DNA of 64,000 nucleotides from Glebionis coronaria (Eukaryota; Streptophyta; Magnoliopsida; Asterales; Asteraceae). Positions 48,643 to 60,770 of the stretch are shown here, piece by piece (the stretch's first letter is position 1; each line of letters begins with the position of its first letter). Under the pieces are notes generated by a model, which ran no database searches, was not told the origin of the DNA, and worked only from the letters and a program-made list of their open reading frames with translations. The position numbers were made by a program, and so were the translations under genes. Where the stretch lies: assembly GCA_025667525.1 (NCBI GenBank), contig CM046882.1, forward strand, positions 218,844,592 through 218,908,591, given 5' to 3'.

Positions 48643-48682
48643 AACTCCCCCTTGCTAAGCAATTGCCGTGTCCTCACGCAAT
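48643..48682 (-). other. Polypurine tract and hairpin of element E
   Basis: The sense strand reads TTAGCAAGGGGGAGTT next to the LTR. The adjacent hairpin pairs ATTG with CAAT and CGTG with CACG, with a bulged C and loop TCCT (48662-48682). C and F have CATG/CATG where E has CGTG/CACG, a compensatory difference. Confidence 0.8.
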
Positions 48683-50647
48683 GATAAAATTAAACATTAA
48701 CTACACTTTTATTTAGTTTTTGAAACTTTATTTTGCAAAGACATAATGTATTACTTTCATTATTCGAAAAATAACTTTTAGGATCATAAAACTCCAATAG
48801 ATTCATCTTCCCCGACTTTTCACTTTTCCATGCCAAGTGTAAAAATAAGATCATTGTCAATCATAAGCCCCAAAATTAAACAAACTCATACAAGTAATTT
48901 GTGTTAAACTCAATCTCCTATTATTCCTAATTGTATCTCTAGATTTTATTTGTCATTCACCCAAAGGCTCATTTGACTTATTTTAATATTTATTAGTCCA
49001 AAAATGAAGGCAAGAACGGTGTAAACTCAACACTCAAAACCTAACCTCGACTTCAAAAACCGTTGTCACTAAAGAAAGCCCACATCAAGGATAACTTAAC
49101 ACGATTTCTGGGATAAATCTCCGGACAAGAAATTTGGATAATATGGCTACTTAAAAGCAACAATAAAAAACCTCCAAAGTCAATTATGACCTTATTAATG
49201 GAGTTAGCAACAACTACATCATAACACCTTGCGGCTCTTTAAGATGCAATTGTGCTCCTTATTTAAAATCCACACCCGAAGGCTCCTTGGACAAAAATAA
49301 GGGAATTGACATCACCATCCCACCTATTGGCTCATGATGATGAAGCAATTTTTATTCAACACGTCCCCTTGCCATACACCCTAAGGCTCTAATGACAAGG
49401 TTAGTTCTACATGACTCCCACCCGAAGGCTCCTAGAGAACATGTTTTTATTTATTCTTCTTTATTAATAAGATATTTATAGTAAGCCAAATTTCCGCAAT
49501 CCCATGATCAAAAGTCCATGACGCTGACACCCTTAATGTGTTCTCACATTTTAATTACAAGGGAAGAAAAAGAAGGAGTTACGAGTTAAGATATCAAGCC
49601 TAAACCGCTAAAAACTTCATTTATTAAGCAATGATTATTCAAGTGTGGAAAGTAAATACGAGGAGATTAAATCAAACACAAAAATACTTGCACAAAGAAG
49701 AATTAATCTTAGAAACTTATGATTGAACTCTATCATCTCTTGTTCTCCATATTGTAAAATTTCAAAAATGTGAAATCAATGGATACTTAACCTATTAAAT
49801 CAAAGTTTTAGGTTTTCAAGTCATCTATAGGATCTTGCATCTTCTTATACTTTTTCAAGTTTTAGAATTTGCGTTTTAAAGTTCCCTTGATAAATGACTT
49901 TCTAGGATCAATTATAGGAACTTGCGAAAAGTTCTTGTTTTTAAATCGTATGAATTAAGACTTTCGCGTTTTAAAGCTCCCTATATAAAAGCCTAGCAAA
50001 ACTTGATTCAAACACGTTAAGGAAAAGCTAAGGTAAAAACCGAGTCGAGTCAAAAACTATTTTTATTTTCACCAACGGAAAGCCTACATTTGTGTCAAAA
50101 ACACTTATTTTATTTATTAAAACTTAAAAATAACACTAAAAATTTTAATTTTTTATGAAAAATGAGAAAAACAATTACATTTAGACACGACAAAAGCAAT
50201 AGCAAGCGATTATATCGATTGACTCCCCCATGCTAAAACCAAACATTGTCCTTAATGTTTCTTAGCTCAAGAGTAACACCCCCTTGCTAAAACACGAAGA
50301 GTCTAATGCAAAATCCTAACATGGAAAGAGCACGCAAATCTATAAGCCTTTTATTAATTATGCCTCAAGATAAAACGTAAGTCGATAAAAATTAAAGGAT
50401 AAAGAGTGTGCCCCTTTTTGGCAATCAAGAATTGGAAGATCAAGTGGACCGGCAAAAACCGAACACGAGAGTCTTCAAAGATAAGGGTCATACCTAAGAT
50501 TCACAACACAACAAAACACGAGCACGAGCTTGAAAGATCAAGCCTTATTAGTGTTAGAAAATAGATAGAAGATAGAATGTATGGGACTCCCCCACAAGGC
50601 ACCTCGTTTTTGTTAACCGAGTCATGAGCTCGACTCGATCCCCGCAT
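48683..50647 (-). other. Non-coding 3' region of element E
   Basis: About 2 kb with no supported gene. It contains repeated phrases of the form 'acCCgAAGGCTCC' (49268, 49421) and PPT-like tracts at 50224-50235, 50276-50290 and 50584-50595. The first is followed by AAACATTG-TCCT-TAATGTTT (50241-50260), a stem with one disturbed pair, 1.58 kb from the LTR. Confidence 0.7.
50224..50260 (-). other. Second polypurine-like tract with hairpin in element E
   Basis: The sense strand reads TTAGCATGGGGGAGT, like the 3' PPT of the same element (TTAGCAAGGGGGAGT) rather than the AAGTGTAGGGG form of C and D. The two tracts within E have therefore changed together. Confidence 0.7.
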
Positions 50648-53110
50648 TCATTGGTCCTTAAGAAAAATGGTGAAAACCGGAATAATGGAATAAATTCCAT
50701 GATAAAGCACGATGTCGGGGTCAAAGATTACATCCTCGTTGTCGGATGACAAACGAAAAGATAAAACTCCAACACAAATCTCTAAAAAGAGATGGTAGTC
50801 ACAAATAATGGTATGGATGTAGCATGCTCCCCGAGATAAAGTCGCACCAAGATGATTAAAAAGTCTTTCAATTATTGCATCGGTGAAAGGCCGAGATTTC
50901 CCTAAATCAACGATTCCAGGGTCGAATACCTCGTCCTCGGTGGAGAAAGGGATAGACAACACGGTGTCGTCCCCCCATGCTAATCCTAAATCATATGAAG
51001 CACATGGTAATGGTGGCATAAAAGTCTCAACACTAGTGGTTTCAAATTGCATGACTTTGTTGACCTTGTCACTCTTAGGATTGTGAATAAATGGGTCATG
51101 ATACTCAATATGAGTCACATGAAAAACCCGCACATTAAGATCAATGCGAGTGGGAGGAAGATTGGGAATCAAGAAAATTTCTCCATCCGGGTCGACATAT
51201 TCATCATCACAAAAGGTGTGAGATGAAGGAGGTATGATGCTCTCAAAATCCTCTTGAAACAATGGATTATTGTTCATTGAAGCTTCAAAGAGGGGATTTG
51301 AGTAATTCACGAAAGTGTCATCAATCTTGTCATCACAAGAAATATCCGACAAAGTATCAAGTGTGTCACACTCGGATACAAGATCATCATTCTCACTAGA
51401 AGGTAATTCATCAGAGAATCCCTCGAGAATGGTAGGTAAAACATGAGAATCACGCTCGATCTCGAGATCGGTAACGTCTTCACTTCCCCGTGGAAGTGGA
51501 TCAATGATAGCAAAAAGTTCATCGACGAACTTATCCAACGAATAGTCACTAACCTCACTCGGTGTGAAGTTAGGAATCAAAGGCTCTTTAACGGAAGATT
51601 GTGCCTTAGGAACATAAATTTGATCCTTCGAAGAGAGTGAAAATGAGTCCATTTTCAAAGATTGTTCAAATAAAGCAATATCACTCTCGGGATCAAAATT
51701 TTCACCATTAAGCTCACTAGAATCGAATGGTGCACTAAGGTATTCATCAATTTGTTTTTCAATCTTAGAACTATCATCCTCGTGTGGAGTGAGTGGAGAT
51801 GAGGTAACATTACAACATGATTCAACAAAATTAGGTTTGTCAATTTCCACACTTTCCAATTTCTTAGGAACCAATCTTGGAATTGTTTCTGGTTTGAAAA
51901 TCATATGTTTATTACCATGAAACAATTTAAGCTCCCCTTCTTTCATATCAACAAAAACATTGGCCGTGCATAAAAATGGTCGTCCTAAAATGATAGGCAC
52001 ACGAGGATTTGGCTCATAATCAATGATTGCAAAATCGGCTAGGTAAACGAACTCCCCCACTTTAACAATGACATTTTCCGCTATACCAACCGGATGAGTG
52101 GTGGTTCCATTAGCAAGCTCAATGATCATTTGAGTGGGCATAAGTCGCAAATAGTCAAGAGTTTTCCAAATGGATAAGGGCATAACGTTAATACTAGATC
52201 CTAGATCGGCTAGAGCTTTGTATTCCCCAAGCTCATCAAAAACACAAGGTATCAAGAATTGACCCGGATCATTATATTTCTTAGGAAAGAGATCAAGGAA
52301 ATCTGAGGTACTAATCACATTTAAAGTAGCCTTGGTGACATTACGAAAGGTTTCTTTAGGTGGCACATAAAGCTCAAGCTTTCTTTCTAAATTATCATAA
52401 GCGGTGATAGCCTTAAACTCTCCCCTCGGGTTTGGAATGGTATTACTAGGTAAGCAACCTGAAGAAGTAGATGGTCTAGACATAAATCCCTCAAACATCG
52501 AAAGCAATTTATTTTTACCTTGTTCCATACTTTGTTGCATACGATTTTGACTTTGCCCAAACATTTGCTCAAATCTTTGTTCAATTCTTTGTTGGTTAAG
52601 CTCAATCTTATTATTTTGCCCTTTAATCGTATTTTGAAACTCATTTTTCAAATTTGCCATTTTTCCTTGAATATAATTTTGAAAAGCTTTCAAATTTGCC
52701 TCATTCGTTTTAATGTAGCTTGAGAAATCATTTTGGTTATTGTAAAAACCTTGATTGTTTTGATTAGCATTAAACCCATTTCCTTGATTAAAATTCCCTT
52801 GGTTACCACGGTTAAAATTATTCCCATTGTTTCCATTGTTGTACCTATTTTGAACCGGTGGAAAACCCGGTGGAGCAACATGATTTTGACGAGGAACTTG
52901 ACCATTGGAGCCATAAGTTCCCGTCGCGGCAAACACATTAGCTTGATCAAACCCCGTGGTTAAACAAGCATAATTAGGATGTGCTCCACGACATGATACA
53001 CAAAAACTCTCAACCATATTAATCGATCCATGAGGATTCTTCCTAAGCTCATTCAAAAGCGTGTCAATCTTAGAGTCCAATCTAGCAATCTCGATATTAG
53101 ATGAATTCAC
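50648..53110 (-). CDS. Gag C-terminus, aspartic protease and acidic FDPG tail of element E (820 codons open)
   Basis: The frame contains a Gag zinc knuckle CVSCRGAHPNYAC (37-49) and an Asn/Gly-rich stretch with NNGNNGNNFNRGN. A Gln-rich coiled-coil-like part follows (150-210). A retroviral-type aspartic protease has ADLGSS (D302; C has ADLGAS) and ILGRPFL (374-380). After protease, where C continues into RT, there are about 410 residues rich in Asp, Glu, Ser and Pro. These carry NPLF repeats, VFDPGI (729-732) and IFDPDI (796-799) with a hydrophobic run between (LFLEICVGVLSF). It then stops. The listed start is a GTG inside Gag; true translation would begin in the broken upstream part (53895). 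The tail has remained open for 400 codons while Gag decayed. Confidence 0.85.
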   Translation of the reverse strand: MNSSNIEIARLDSKIDTLLNELRKNPHGSINMVESFCVSCRGAHPNYACLTTGFDQANVFAATGTYGSNGQVPRQNHVAPPGFPPVQNRYNNGNNGNNFNRGNQGNFNQGNGFNANQNNQGFYNNQNDFSSYIKTNEANLKAFQNYIQGKMANLKNEFQNTIKGQNNKIELNQQRIEQRFEQMFGQSQNRMQQSMEQGKNKLLSMFEGFMSRPSTSSGCLPSNTIPNPRGEFKAITAYDNLERKLELYVPPKETFRNVTKATLNVISTSDFLDLFPKKYNDPGQFLIPCVFDELGEYKALADLGSSINVMPLSIWKTLDYLRLMPTQMIIELANGTTTHPVGIAENVIVKVGEFVYLADFAIIDYEPNPRVPIILGRPFLCTANVFVDMKEGELKLFHGNKHMIFKPETIPRLVPKKLESVEIDKPNFVESCCNVTSSPLTPHEDDSSKIEKQIDEYLSAPFDSSELNGENFDPESDIALFEQSLKMDSFSLSSKDQIYVPKAQSSVKEPLIPNFTPSEVSDYSLDKFVDELFAIIDPLPRGSEDVTDLEIERDSHVLPTILEGFSDELPSSENDDLVSECDTLDTLSDISCDDKIDDTFVNYSNPLFEASMNNNPLFQEDFESIIPPSSHTFCDDEYVDPDGEIFLIPNLPPTRIDLNVRVFHVTHIEYHDPFIHNPKSDKVNKVMQFETTSVETFMPPLPCASYDLGLAWGDDTVLSIPFSTEDEVFDPGIVDLGKSRPFTDAIIERLFNHLGATLSRGACYIHTIICDYHLFLEICVGVLSFRLSSDNEDVIFDPDIVLYHGIYSIIPVFTIFLKDQ

Positions 53111-53895
53111 ATTGGAAACACTCGGTGTGTTTCGTGAATATTGTGCTCTAGATTTATTCTCAATTATACACCACGCGTCTCTCGGAGTTTTTCTTAAAAG
53201 ATTACCACCCGCGGCGGCATTTAAAGAATCTTATTCAATCATATTAAGCCCATTATAGAAAGTATTAATTTGATGCAATTCCGAGAAACCGTGGTGTGGA
53301 CATTGTCTCAACAAATCTTTAAATCTTTCCAAGCAATCCCAAACGATTCATGCACTTTTTGTTCAAATCTAGTGATCTCGTTTTTAAAGTGTGTTGTCTT
53401 AGATGGTGGAAAGAAATAATTCATGAACTTAGACACTAAATCATCCCATGTTAAGATCGAACCCGGTGGTTCTTTCTCTTACCAAATCTTAGCATTACCC
53501 TCGAGCGAGTACGGAAAAAGCATGAGCTTAATCGCGTCATTCGGCACATCTCTAAACTTGAGAGTCGAGGTAATTCGAAGAAAATTCCGAATGTGAGAAT
53601 GCGGATTATCGGTCTCATTGCCACGAAATTGGTCGGCATGAATGAGCGATAAAAGACCCGTCTTAATCTCATAATGATCCGCCAAAATAGTCGGCACAAC
53701 GATTGCTTCCCCATACCCTTCGGTGGGTGCACGGAGCAATTCCTCCATTGTTCGGTTATCGGCCATCTCTACAACAATAGGTGGAAGCTCGGGTTCCACT
53801 ATTCGTTGTTGACGATTTCTATTTCTACGAGGAATATTTTCAAGCCTAATAAAATCAATCACAAGTCTAGAAGAACGTAATTGCATACACGACAA
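53111..53895 (-). pseudogene. Athila-type Gag N-terminal part of element E, broken
   Basis: 53479-53895 encodes the Gag start: NRTMEELLRAPTEGYGEA, then capsid residues such as IRNFLRITSTLKF and LMLFPYSLEG. A TAA at 53479-53481 replaces the residue after W of the conserved [12 protein letters not shown] block. Homology continues to 53111 (PRDAWCIIENKSR region) but with at least one frameshift near 53325, a stop at 53232-53234 and an extra A near 53222. The lesions separate the capsid from the still open protease part. Confidence 0.88.
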
Positions 53896-54561
53896 AGACG
53901 AGAATTTAGAGGATTGAAGAAAAGAAATTAGACAAGAAGAAGATTATTTTTGGTATTTTATTTGTTATTTCTCAATCAAAATTGATCGATAAAAACAAGG
54001 AATAAGGATAACTACTATGGAAGTAAATTACCCTCGGTCGACTTTGAAACGATAGGTGAAAACCTAAACGTCTCGAGGTTCAATAAGTAAACTACAAAAA
54101 TAAGATTTATTACTACTTGAGTCGGAAAACCAATAATAGGTTGTCCCTCTCAATATACTCACAAGCAAGCGGGGAAACGAGGTGGCACAAAGCACTTAAA
54201 AACCTTTTTCCTTAGCCGGCCTTTTATAGCACGTCGCCTTATACCCACCTTATAGTTTGTATAAATCGAGTTCAAACTTCTTATTAGTATTTATCTATTT
54301 TGCCTTTTATTTTTGTTTTGGATTCGAATAAAATAGCTAGGTGATGAAATCCCAAATAAGGCTTTATTTGAAAAGTATGTAAATTTATTGTTCTACGTAA
54401 TACAATATATTAATCACAAAAAACGAGAAAAACGATACATACTATATAATAGAAAGGTAACAAAAATTTCCGAGGACGGAAAGGGTCTTCAAATCAACGA
54501 TCAACAAATCTCAACAAAAACGAATCGTACAAAAGATCCCCGGCAGCGGCGCCAAATTTTT
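53896..54561 (-). other. Leader and tRNA-Asp-type primer-binding site of element E
   Basis: The sense strand reads TGGCGCCGCTGCCGGGG (54538-54554), seven bases from the LTR end. This is the best match in the window to the Asp-tRNA-type primer site. The leader is about 660 bp, without a frame of interest. Confidence 0.85.
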
Positions 54562-55247
54562 TGATGTGATCGTGATAGTATAGTGATAATTAAATACTTT
54601 ATAGGGTAAATTAGAAAATTACCTTTAGGAAAAAGTAATAGTCTAAAATTACCAAAGACGAATTCAATTAAACACGTGGATGAACCAAGTTAGTTGTACA
54701 CGAAGATCGAGTGAATTTGAGACGTTTCGTTTCAATTAGGACAATTGATTTGAATGGTTTTTCGGTTTTTAAACTAAAAATTAAATCTACCAATTTTAAA
54801 CTTAATTTTATCCTAATGTGCATGAATCGTTATCCCGAATATTTTAATCTAAATCAATTACTTATATAATTAAAACTATTTAAAAATTAAACTATTCAAA
54901 AATCTATAAAAATTAATCTATTTAATAAAAATAACTTTTAAACTATTTTTAGAAATCTAATTAAACTTTTTAAACTAATTAAATTTATTAAAATTTACTT
55001 AAACCAAATCTAATTTTTAAAACTATTTTTTTAATTTAAATCTAAATCAATAAAAATCTTATTATTTAAAAACTACTTAAACTCTTAAAATTAATAAAAC
55101 ATTTTATTTTTATCTTTATTTTATTTTAATTGACTATTTAATAAAATAAAATATAAAAAACTAATTTGAACTATGTATCTAACTTAATTAAACAAACTGC
55201 CAAGAACAAAGATACAATATTAATTAAACTGAAAGAAAGTAAAAACA

Positions 55248-55323
55248 AAAGAGCTAGTGAGCTCAGTGGTAAACATATTGGTTGTGAACCGAGAGGTCTC
55301 GAGTTCGAGTCCTAGGAAGGACA
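55248..55323 (+). repeat. tRNA-like (SINE-head-like) segment inside the 5' LTR of E
   Basis: This is the same segment as 46218-46293, with differences such as AAACATATTGG for AAACATGTTGG and TCCTAGGAAGG for TCCTAAGAAGG. Both polymerase III box-like motifs are preserved. Confidence 0.6.
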
Positions 55324-56653
55324 TTTTTTTGATTATTAATTTTTGGACAATGGACATAAAATCAAGATCACAGGAGTGATCTTTTTGGTATGACGTATTT
55401 GTAATGGCAATATATAATATTAGTACCATACAAAACGTATGGTACATAGATTATTCTCAGTCAAAATCACACAAAAATGATGTAAGCTAAATATACTAAT
55501 ATCAGTTAACTGAAACAAAACAATAACACAAGTTTATAACTAGCTAAAAAGCAATAACTAACATGAATCAACAATTTCATCTGAACTGATATGCTTATTA
55601 AACCACTTTACCGTCTCAAAAGAACATTATACGTCAAAATAAATGAATCAGCGAGCTTAGCAGTTCAAATAATAAAGCTTCAAACATAACTCACCTACAG
55701 ACTTGATTAACACAATCAAAATCAAAGTCACATTCAGAACTTCAAATCATATTATCCTAACATTAGTTATGCAGAAATTAGCTATTACTACACAAGAATT
55801 AACCAACCCCTCTTAAAACAAAACTCAGCTCTAGAAGACTAGTTTATCAGCAAGCTAAATACATTTAAAAGTCTTTTGCATAAAAATTCCAAAACAGTTA
55901 TATATAAACCACAACTAGCGTACAAAACTCAACTAAAGCAAATCATTAGCAGGTTCATTAGAACAAGTCTAACTTATAAGATGTATAACAAGCCAAATAT
56001 CAGTATAAATCTTAAACTAAAATGAGCAAATCCTATCAAACGTCTGTAACTTAAACAGTGAGAAATTCCAACCAAATACACAACTAAAAATTAAGCAAAT
56101 ACATTAATAAAGAAGCAGATCCAAATAACTTGCAAAACCAAATGGCACTACTTAACCGAATAAGCAGGTAAACATTTAACCTATATAAATCTAAAATTAA
56201 CAGAAGAATAAAAGAGATGAGAATGAACCTTTTTGAAGACAACCTTTGAGAAGAAGGTTGTGCTGAACAACCTTTAACAACCGATTCAACACCACCAAAA
56301 AATCATCAAACGAACCACCACTATGGATCAAATTTCATCAAAGCATAATATTCGGACAATTTTTTATAGACTTTCCAGTAGGGAAAGCTTTATTCCCAAA
56401 TTTTCACAAAGTATTTAATTCAAGCTATCGATTTAAGCTTAATGAAATACCACTAACAATTATAATAATAAAATCAGATTAAGATGCAATAAAAGTAAAT
56501 TAAAACGAGAGATTAAATAATTCAAAACTGAACTTTTTATTAAATCAAAAATAGAATTAAATTATTTAAAAGAAAGATTACAATCCTAATCTAATTTAAG
56601 CATTATAACAATAAAGTAAAAAATGGGATACTCGTTACAATGAGAAGAGGGGG

Positions 56654-56661
56654 TTTATATA
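56654..56661 (-). promoter_or_regulatory. TATA box of the 5' LTR promoter of E
   Basis: Plus TTTATATA in GGGTTTATATAGGC, identical to the other LTR. Confidence 0.7.
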
Positions 56662-57672
56662 GGCTGAACCCGAGGTGTTGGGGGTGAGTTTGTTGGAGAT
56701 GAGGAATCAATCCAACCGTTCATTCAGCATCTTTTTTTCTCTTTCTTCCAAGAAACTTGATCTAAAGGCTGTGAATACACAACTAGCACACGGATCGCCA
56801 ACGTGGCATCCAAGTGTGCTAGTTGTGCTAGTTTGGTGATGAGCTGTCCTATCTTGATTGGAGGATGGGTAATGGTGAGGTGTCTCAACCAATGAAAAGG
56901 GAACACGTAGCCTTGCTCTTCCATTATTTTCCTCCGAAAACATGGGGGATTTAATTCCCCCATGTGTGAATCACACGTGTGAACAAAACCCCCAAATTAA
57001 TTTAGGATTTTATGGATTATGGTTTGGGATGAATAGTGGCTAGGTTAAAATATGTTATTGGTTTATTTGGGTGGGAGAAAAGAGATGCATACGGAGTATC
57101 GAAAACTTTTGTGAGGTGTGTGGTGGAAAATTGAGTTAATAAACGTGTGAGTAGATAGAAGTTTGGGATAAATAGTTTGACTGAAAATTGTAACTTTCGT
57201 TACAATTTCATTTATGTTGGGCTTTGGTTTGGACCCCATTCGTTTCAAGTAACTTCAATTAAGGGCTTGGCCCATCAAATTCTCCCCATCCAACTCTTTT
57301 TATTACCGTGTGGGCTTTTGATCCATAATAAACTTCCAGCCGTATCATTTATTTTGCTTTGGGCCTTCTTATGGGCTTTTGGTAAAAACATATACTTAAT
57401 ATCCCATAAATGGGCCTTCAAGCCCATTAAGCAGCCGTGGGTCCCACTTGTCCCATTAGCTTCATAAACAATTAAATCCGCTAAAGTCGAGATCGAAATT
57501 GGCTTTGTTGATCTTTTTCTTCAAACTCGTGTCGTTCTTGCCGGTTTTCGCGATCTTGGTACTTACACACATAAAAACAAGAAACATGCAAATACAAGGC
57601 GATATTGATACATTTTATGCACTTATACATTGTTTTAGGCTACAATTGATATGAGTAAAATCACTCATATCA

Positions 57673-57677
57673 TTAGC
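57673..57677. repeat. Right target-site duplication of element E (TTAGC)
   Basis: It matches 45527-45531. Confidence 0.9.
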
Positions 57678-57764
57678 CGATAATTAAAATTTCAAAATAA
57701 AGTAAAAACATAATATGTAATTCTCGAGATTAGAAAAACGACCTGAAATCGATGGATTGTCACA
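57678..57764 (-). repeat. 5' LTR of element B (LTR-c), last segment
   Basis: These 87 bp complete LTR-c and end GATTGTCACA, matching the end of LTR-b at 30498. Confidence 0.88.
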
Positions 57765-57769
57765 GCGAG
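57765..57769. repeat. Right target-site duplication of element B (GCGAG)
   Basis: It matches 16729-16733. Confidence 0.9.
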
Positions 57770-59988
57770 TCTATAGGTTTATCAAATCATTATTTGAACA
57801 CAAGATAAAAATCAATCATGATCATTTAATAGAATTGTTGATCATACAATCTATTATTTAGGCATTCTAGCTTATAGCAATAGCTATAGAATTGTATTAA
57901 GCTCATGTCACCCAACCCTTAACTTAGTCACCCACGCCTAAAGCCGGCAAGTGTCAACTGCAAGTATACCACAATCTTATTCTCGTAAATTATCCTTCCC
58001 AGAGGTTACTTAGCGTAAAGCCTTGGTCTCAGATAGGGTCGTCAGCCTAATTGTACTATTTTTTGAATAAGCGGCTATTCTCAACTCACAACATCAAGTC
58101 AGAACATAGCTAACGGCTCATGAATTTAGGGACTTTTTCAATTTAGGTACTTAAACAATTCAAGGCAACATCAGGCAACAACAGGCAACATTCGGGTCCA
58201 AACAATCAATCATGACTTGTGTTCATTTTATTTTCAAATAGCATGTTTCCCCCTCGCGGGTTTTAAAATCATTCAAAACAAGTACAAAGCGAGGCTATAG
58301 ACTCACCTTGAGTAATAGCAGTAGCAAGTCGATCTTCGACGATAGTTGATGCCCGATAAACACAAAAATCGTAACCTATCAAATAAGGCGCGTTCATTAA
58401 TAATAGACTCGAATATAACCCATACATAATAACATCAAACTCAAAATCATAATATTACGAAAAACCCGATAGAAAACAATACAAGTGATACTATTACTTC
58501 CTTCTATATGTTTACTCTATTAGTTTATTCTTTCGATAAAAATCTGCCGGTACATACCAAAATGTACGAGCTCATTTACCCCACTTAAACACGTCAAATA
58601 TTTATGACACTACCCAGAGATCTCATTTACTATCTATAGAAAGTCCTCTTAAAGGCCCATCAAAAGATTTTACTTTTAAAGTCCCCTGCCCGACACATCT
58701 TTGAACTACGAAAACCGGACAGTTTTATGTCACCGACTCATACAACCATTTTGACCCTTCTAAACAATCCCGTTTAAAAATCCAACACTTGAGTTTGAAA
58801 ATAGACTCACAACCCTAGGTTTAGAACCTAACAGAAGACCTTGACCATTTTTACAACTCATTCTATAGTACCCGATATTAGATCCAAATATCGACAATAA
58901 CTTCGGATTGTGTCGATACTCGTCTGCCGGTACACGAATAATCAAATCATCATAACGTCTCGCTCGTTTGGAGATAGAAGCTCAACTTTATATCAAATCG
59001 AAGCAAACGAAATTCTCTACAACCCTATCCTATTAGTTTAACCATTTTCAAACAATAAGATACCCAAAAATTCCTTTTTCCTACTGATCTAAAACACATG
59101 TTTAAAAATCAAAGTAAATCAATTTTTCAACCCATTTTACTCAATCTCCTATGCCTAATATCACCCTAATATCATCATAACTCGTCTCTAACACTTGTAT
59201 CAATCTGAAAATCAAAAGTCCAAAATCAAAAACAAGTTTTTAACAAAAATTTAACATGATCATCTTTTAATCATTACCAACAACACATGCATGATCATAA
59301 ACTTGACCTACCAATCCTAAAAAAATCAAACTTGATGCATGTTGAAGATTTTTATACCAAAAGAAGCCTCTTGAAAATCTAAGATGTGTTTTTTAATTTT
59401 TTTAGCTTGAATCAAGCTTGATTTGATTTGAAAATGGATTGAAGATGGTGTAGGGGTGGCGGCATGATAAAGAAAACAGAGAGAGAGTGAAAAGTTTGAT
59501 GTATCTTGCATGTATGTGTAAACTTAGGTGAGTTTTAGTTTATATATGTTGGTGGAGGGGCTTGTTTTTCCAATTTGTGATAGTTTTGGACCAAAATGCA
59601 ATACAATAGTTTTAAGGGTAGAAAATGTAAATTGTCAATTATGAAAATATTTACGAGGCTCGGGTTTCGTAAAAATACTTTTCAAAAGTTAAAACGCACT
59701 CAAAATATGATAATAATATGATTCCGGTATGACTTAATACGCAATTAAAAATAAAAACATCAAAAATATAAACATCGAATCCACAAATAATAAAACATAA
59801 AATTTCAGGCGTCCGTCAATATGGTAATCACTAATAATCCTCTCTATTAGTAAAAAGGTAAAAATAAGACTTCTAACATCGGTTTTTTAAATCAAACCAC
59901 CGACCGTCATATCATTCAAACTCATCAAAAATTTCAAAATTATTCGTAAAATAATATTAAATAATAACCTCGGGTTCGGGTTATCAGA
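57770..59988 (-). repeat. 5' LTR of element A, second segment
   Basis: It matches 8866-11067 and ends CGGGTTATCAGA, where the other LTR has CGGGTTATCACA. It carries the stem and splice-donor-like module near 58252-58310 and the TATA box at 59539-59546. Confidence 0.88.
59539..59546 (-). promoter_or_regulatory. TATA box of the 5' LTR of element A
   Basis: Plus TTTATATA, sense TATATAAA, conserved with 10656-10663. Confidence 0.6.
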
Positions 59989-59993
59989 GGTTT
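59989..59993. repeat. Right target-site duplication of element A (GGTTT)
   Basis: It matches 8462-8466. Confidence 0.85.
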
Positions 59994-60730
59994 GATGTTA
60001 AACACTTGATCTGAAACTCACTTCTTCTCGATCATGAATTTGGGTTCGTTTGAGTTTGAATAATCCACGTATTGGTTGTTTATTGGATAAAACCTTTCAC
60101 TCGGATCATTATCTAAATGCAAATTTATGATTGGTTGAGACAATAGATAGTTGGGTTCCTGTTTGGATTTGTTTATTAATGGGTGGCGGCTGCTAGTAGC
60201 CAGCTGGCCATGAGGTGGCAATCCAAGTATATAAAATGAGCTCTTATCATTGGTCCAAAGAAATGTCACACGGATCAAACACAAACTTGACTTTATTTTG
60301 GCAATTTTAACCCTTCAAGTTTAGTAGATTCTGAATTGAGCTAGGATCTTCATTTCTTTGTCATTTATGGTCCTTCTAGCTTTAAACATGCACAAAATAA
60401 GCCCCTTGACTTGTTGACTTGATAGTTGACCATGTTTGACTTTGATTATTGACTTTCTCATAATTGCACTTTTAGTCCTTCAACTTTGAAAGTTGTCAAG
60501 AAATGTCTTTTGACTTTGGTTGACTTGTCACTTTTCATCCTCCTTTTGTCTTTTCTTCATCAATAAAGGCTTGATTCACTTGTTTGCTTCATAATTATAT
60601 CATTTTACCTACACAAGCACAAACAACAAAACATACCCATAATACTGCTTTTATTAATCAAAATTAGGTATTTTGCTTTGTGTTTTAGGGTGATTTGTGA
60701 TATAATTGATATGAGATTTCACTCATATCA
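59994..60730 (-). repeat. 3' LTR of element F, U3 portion
   Basis: It ends CACTCATATCA. The sense start TGATATGAG..CTCATATCA is a 9-bp terminal hairpin like that of E. It contains repeated 'cttTGACTT..TTGACTT' and 'tttagtccttcaa' phrases (60280-60540). The 88-codon frame at 60018-60284 has no recognisable motif. Confidence 0.82.
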
Positions 60731-60770
60731 AATCTCCTACACTTGATCATTGCCATGATCTCATGCAATG
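60731..60770 (-). other. Polypurine tract and hairpin of element F
   Basis: The sense strand reads TCAAGTGTAGGAGATT before TGATATGAG. The hairpin at 60748-60770 pairs CATTG with CAATG and CATG with CATG, with a bulged C and loop ATCT. The loop differs from C while the stem is kept. Confidence 0.8.

Larger units (their letters stand above)
45532..57672 (-). mobile_element. Element E: Athila-derived retrotransposon with gag-protease only
   Basis: E is 12,141 bp with two LTRs of exactly 3111 bp (45532-48642 and 54562-57672). They start TGATGTGATCG; the right one ends CTCATATCA, the left CTCATATAA. A sampled 310-bp stretch shows about six differences (2 percent). A tRNA-Asp-type primer site and a PPT-hairpin module mark it as Athila-type. 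It encodes Gag, protease and a long acidic tail, then ends without RT, RNase H or integrase. Gag is broken by stops and a frameshift. Each LTR contains a tRNA-like (SINE-like) segment. Confidence 0.92.
54562..57672 (-). repeat. 5' LTR of element E
   Basis: It is 3111 bp, equal to the left copy, and ends with an intact CATATCA. Its sense start, TGATATGAGT..ACTCATATCA, forms a 10-bp hairpin at the very end of the LTR. Confidence 0.92.

Noticed and set aside
47677..57467. Paired frames of 61-96 codons in the E LTRs
   Set aside because: They are LTR duplicates with frame and length differences between copies and no motifs.
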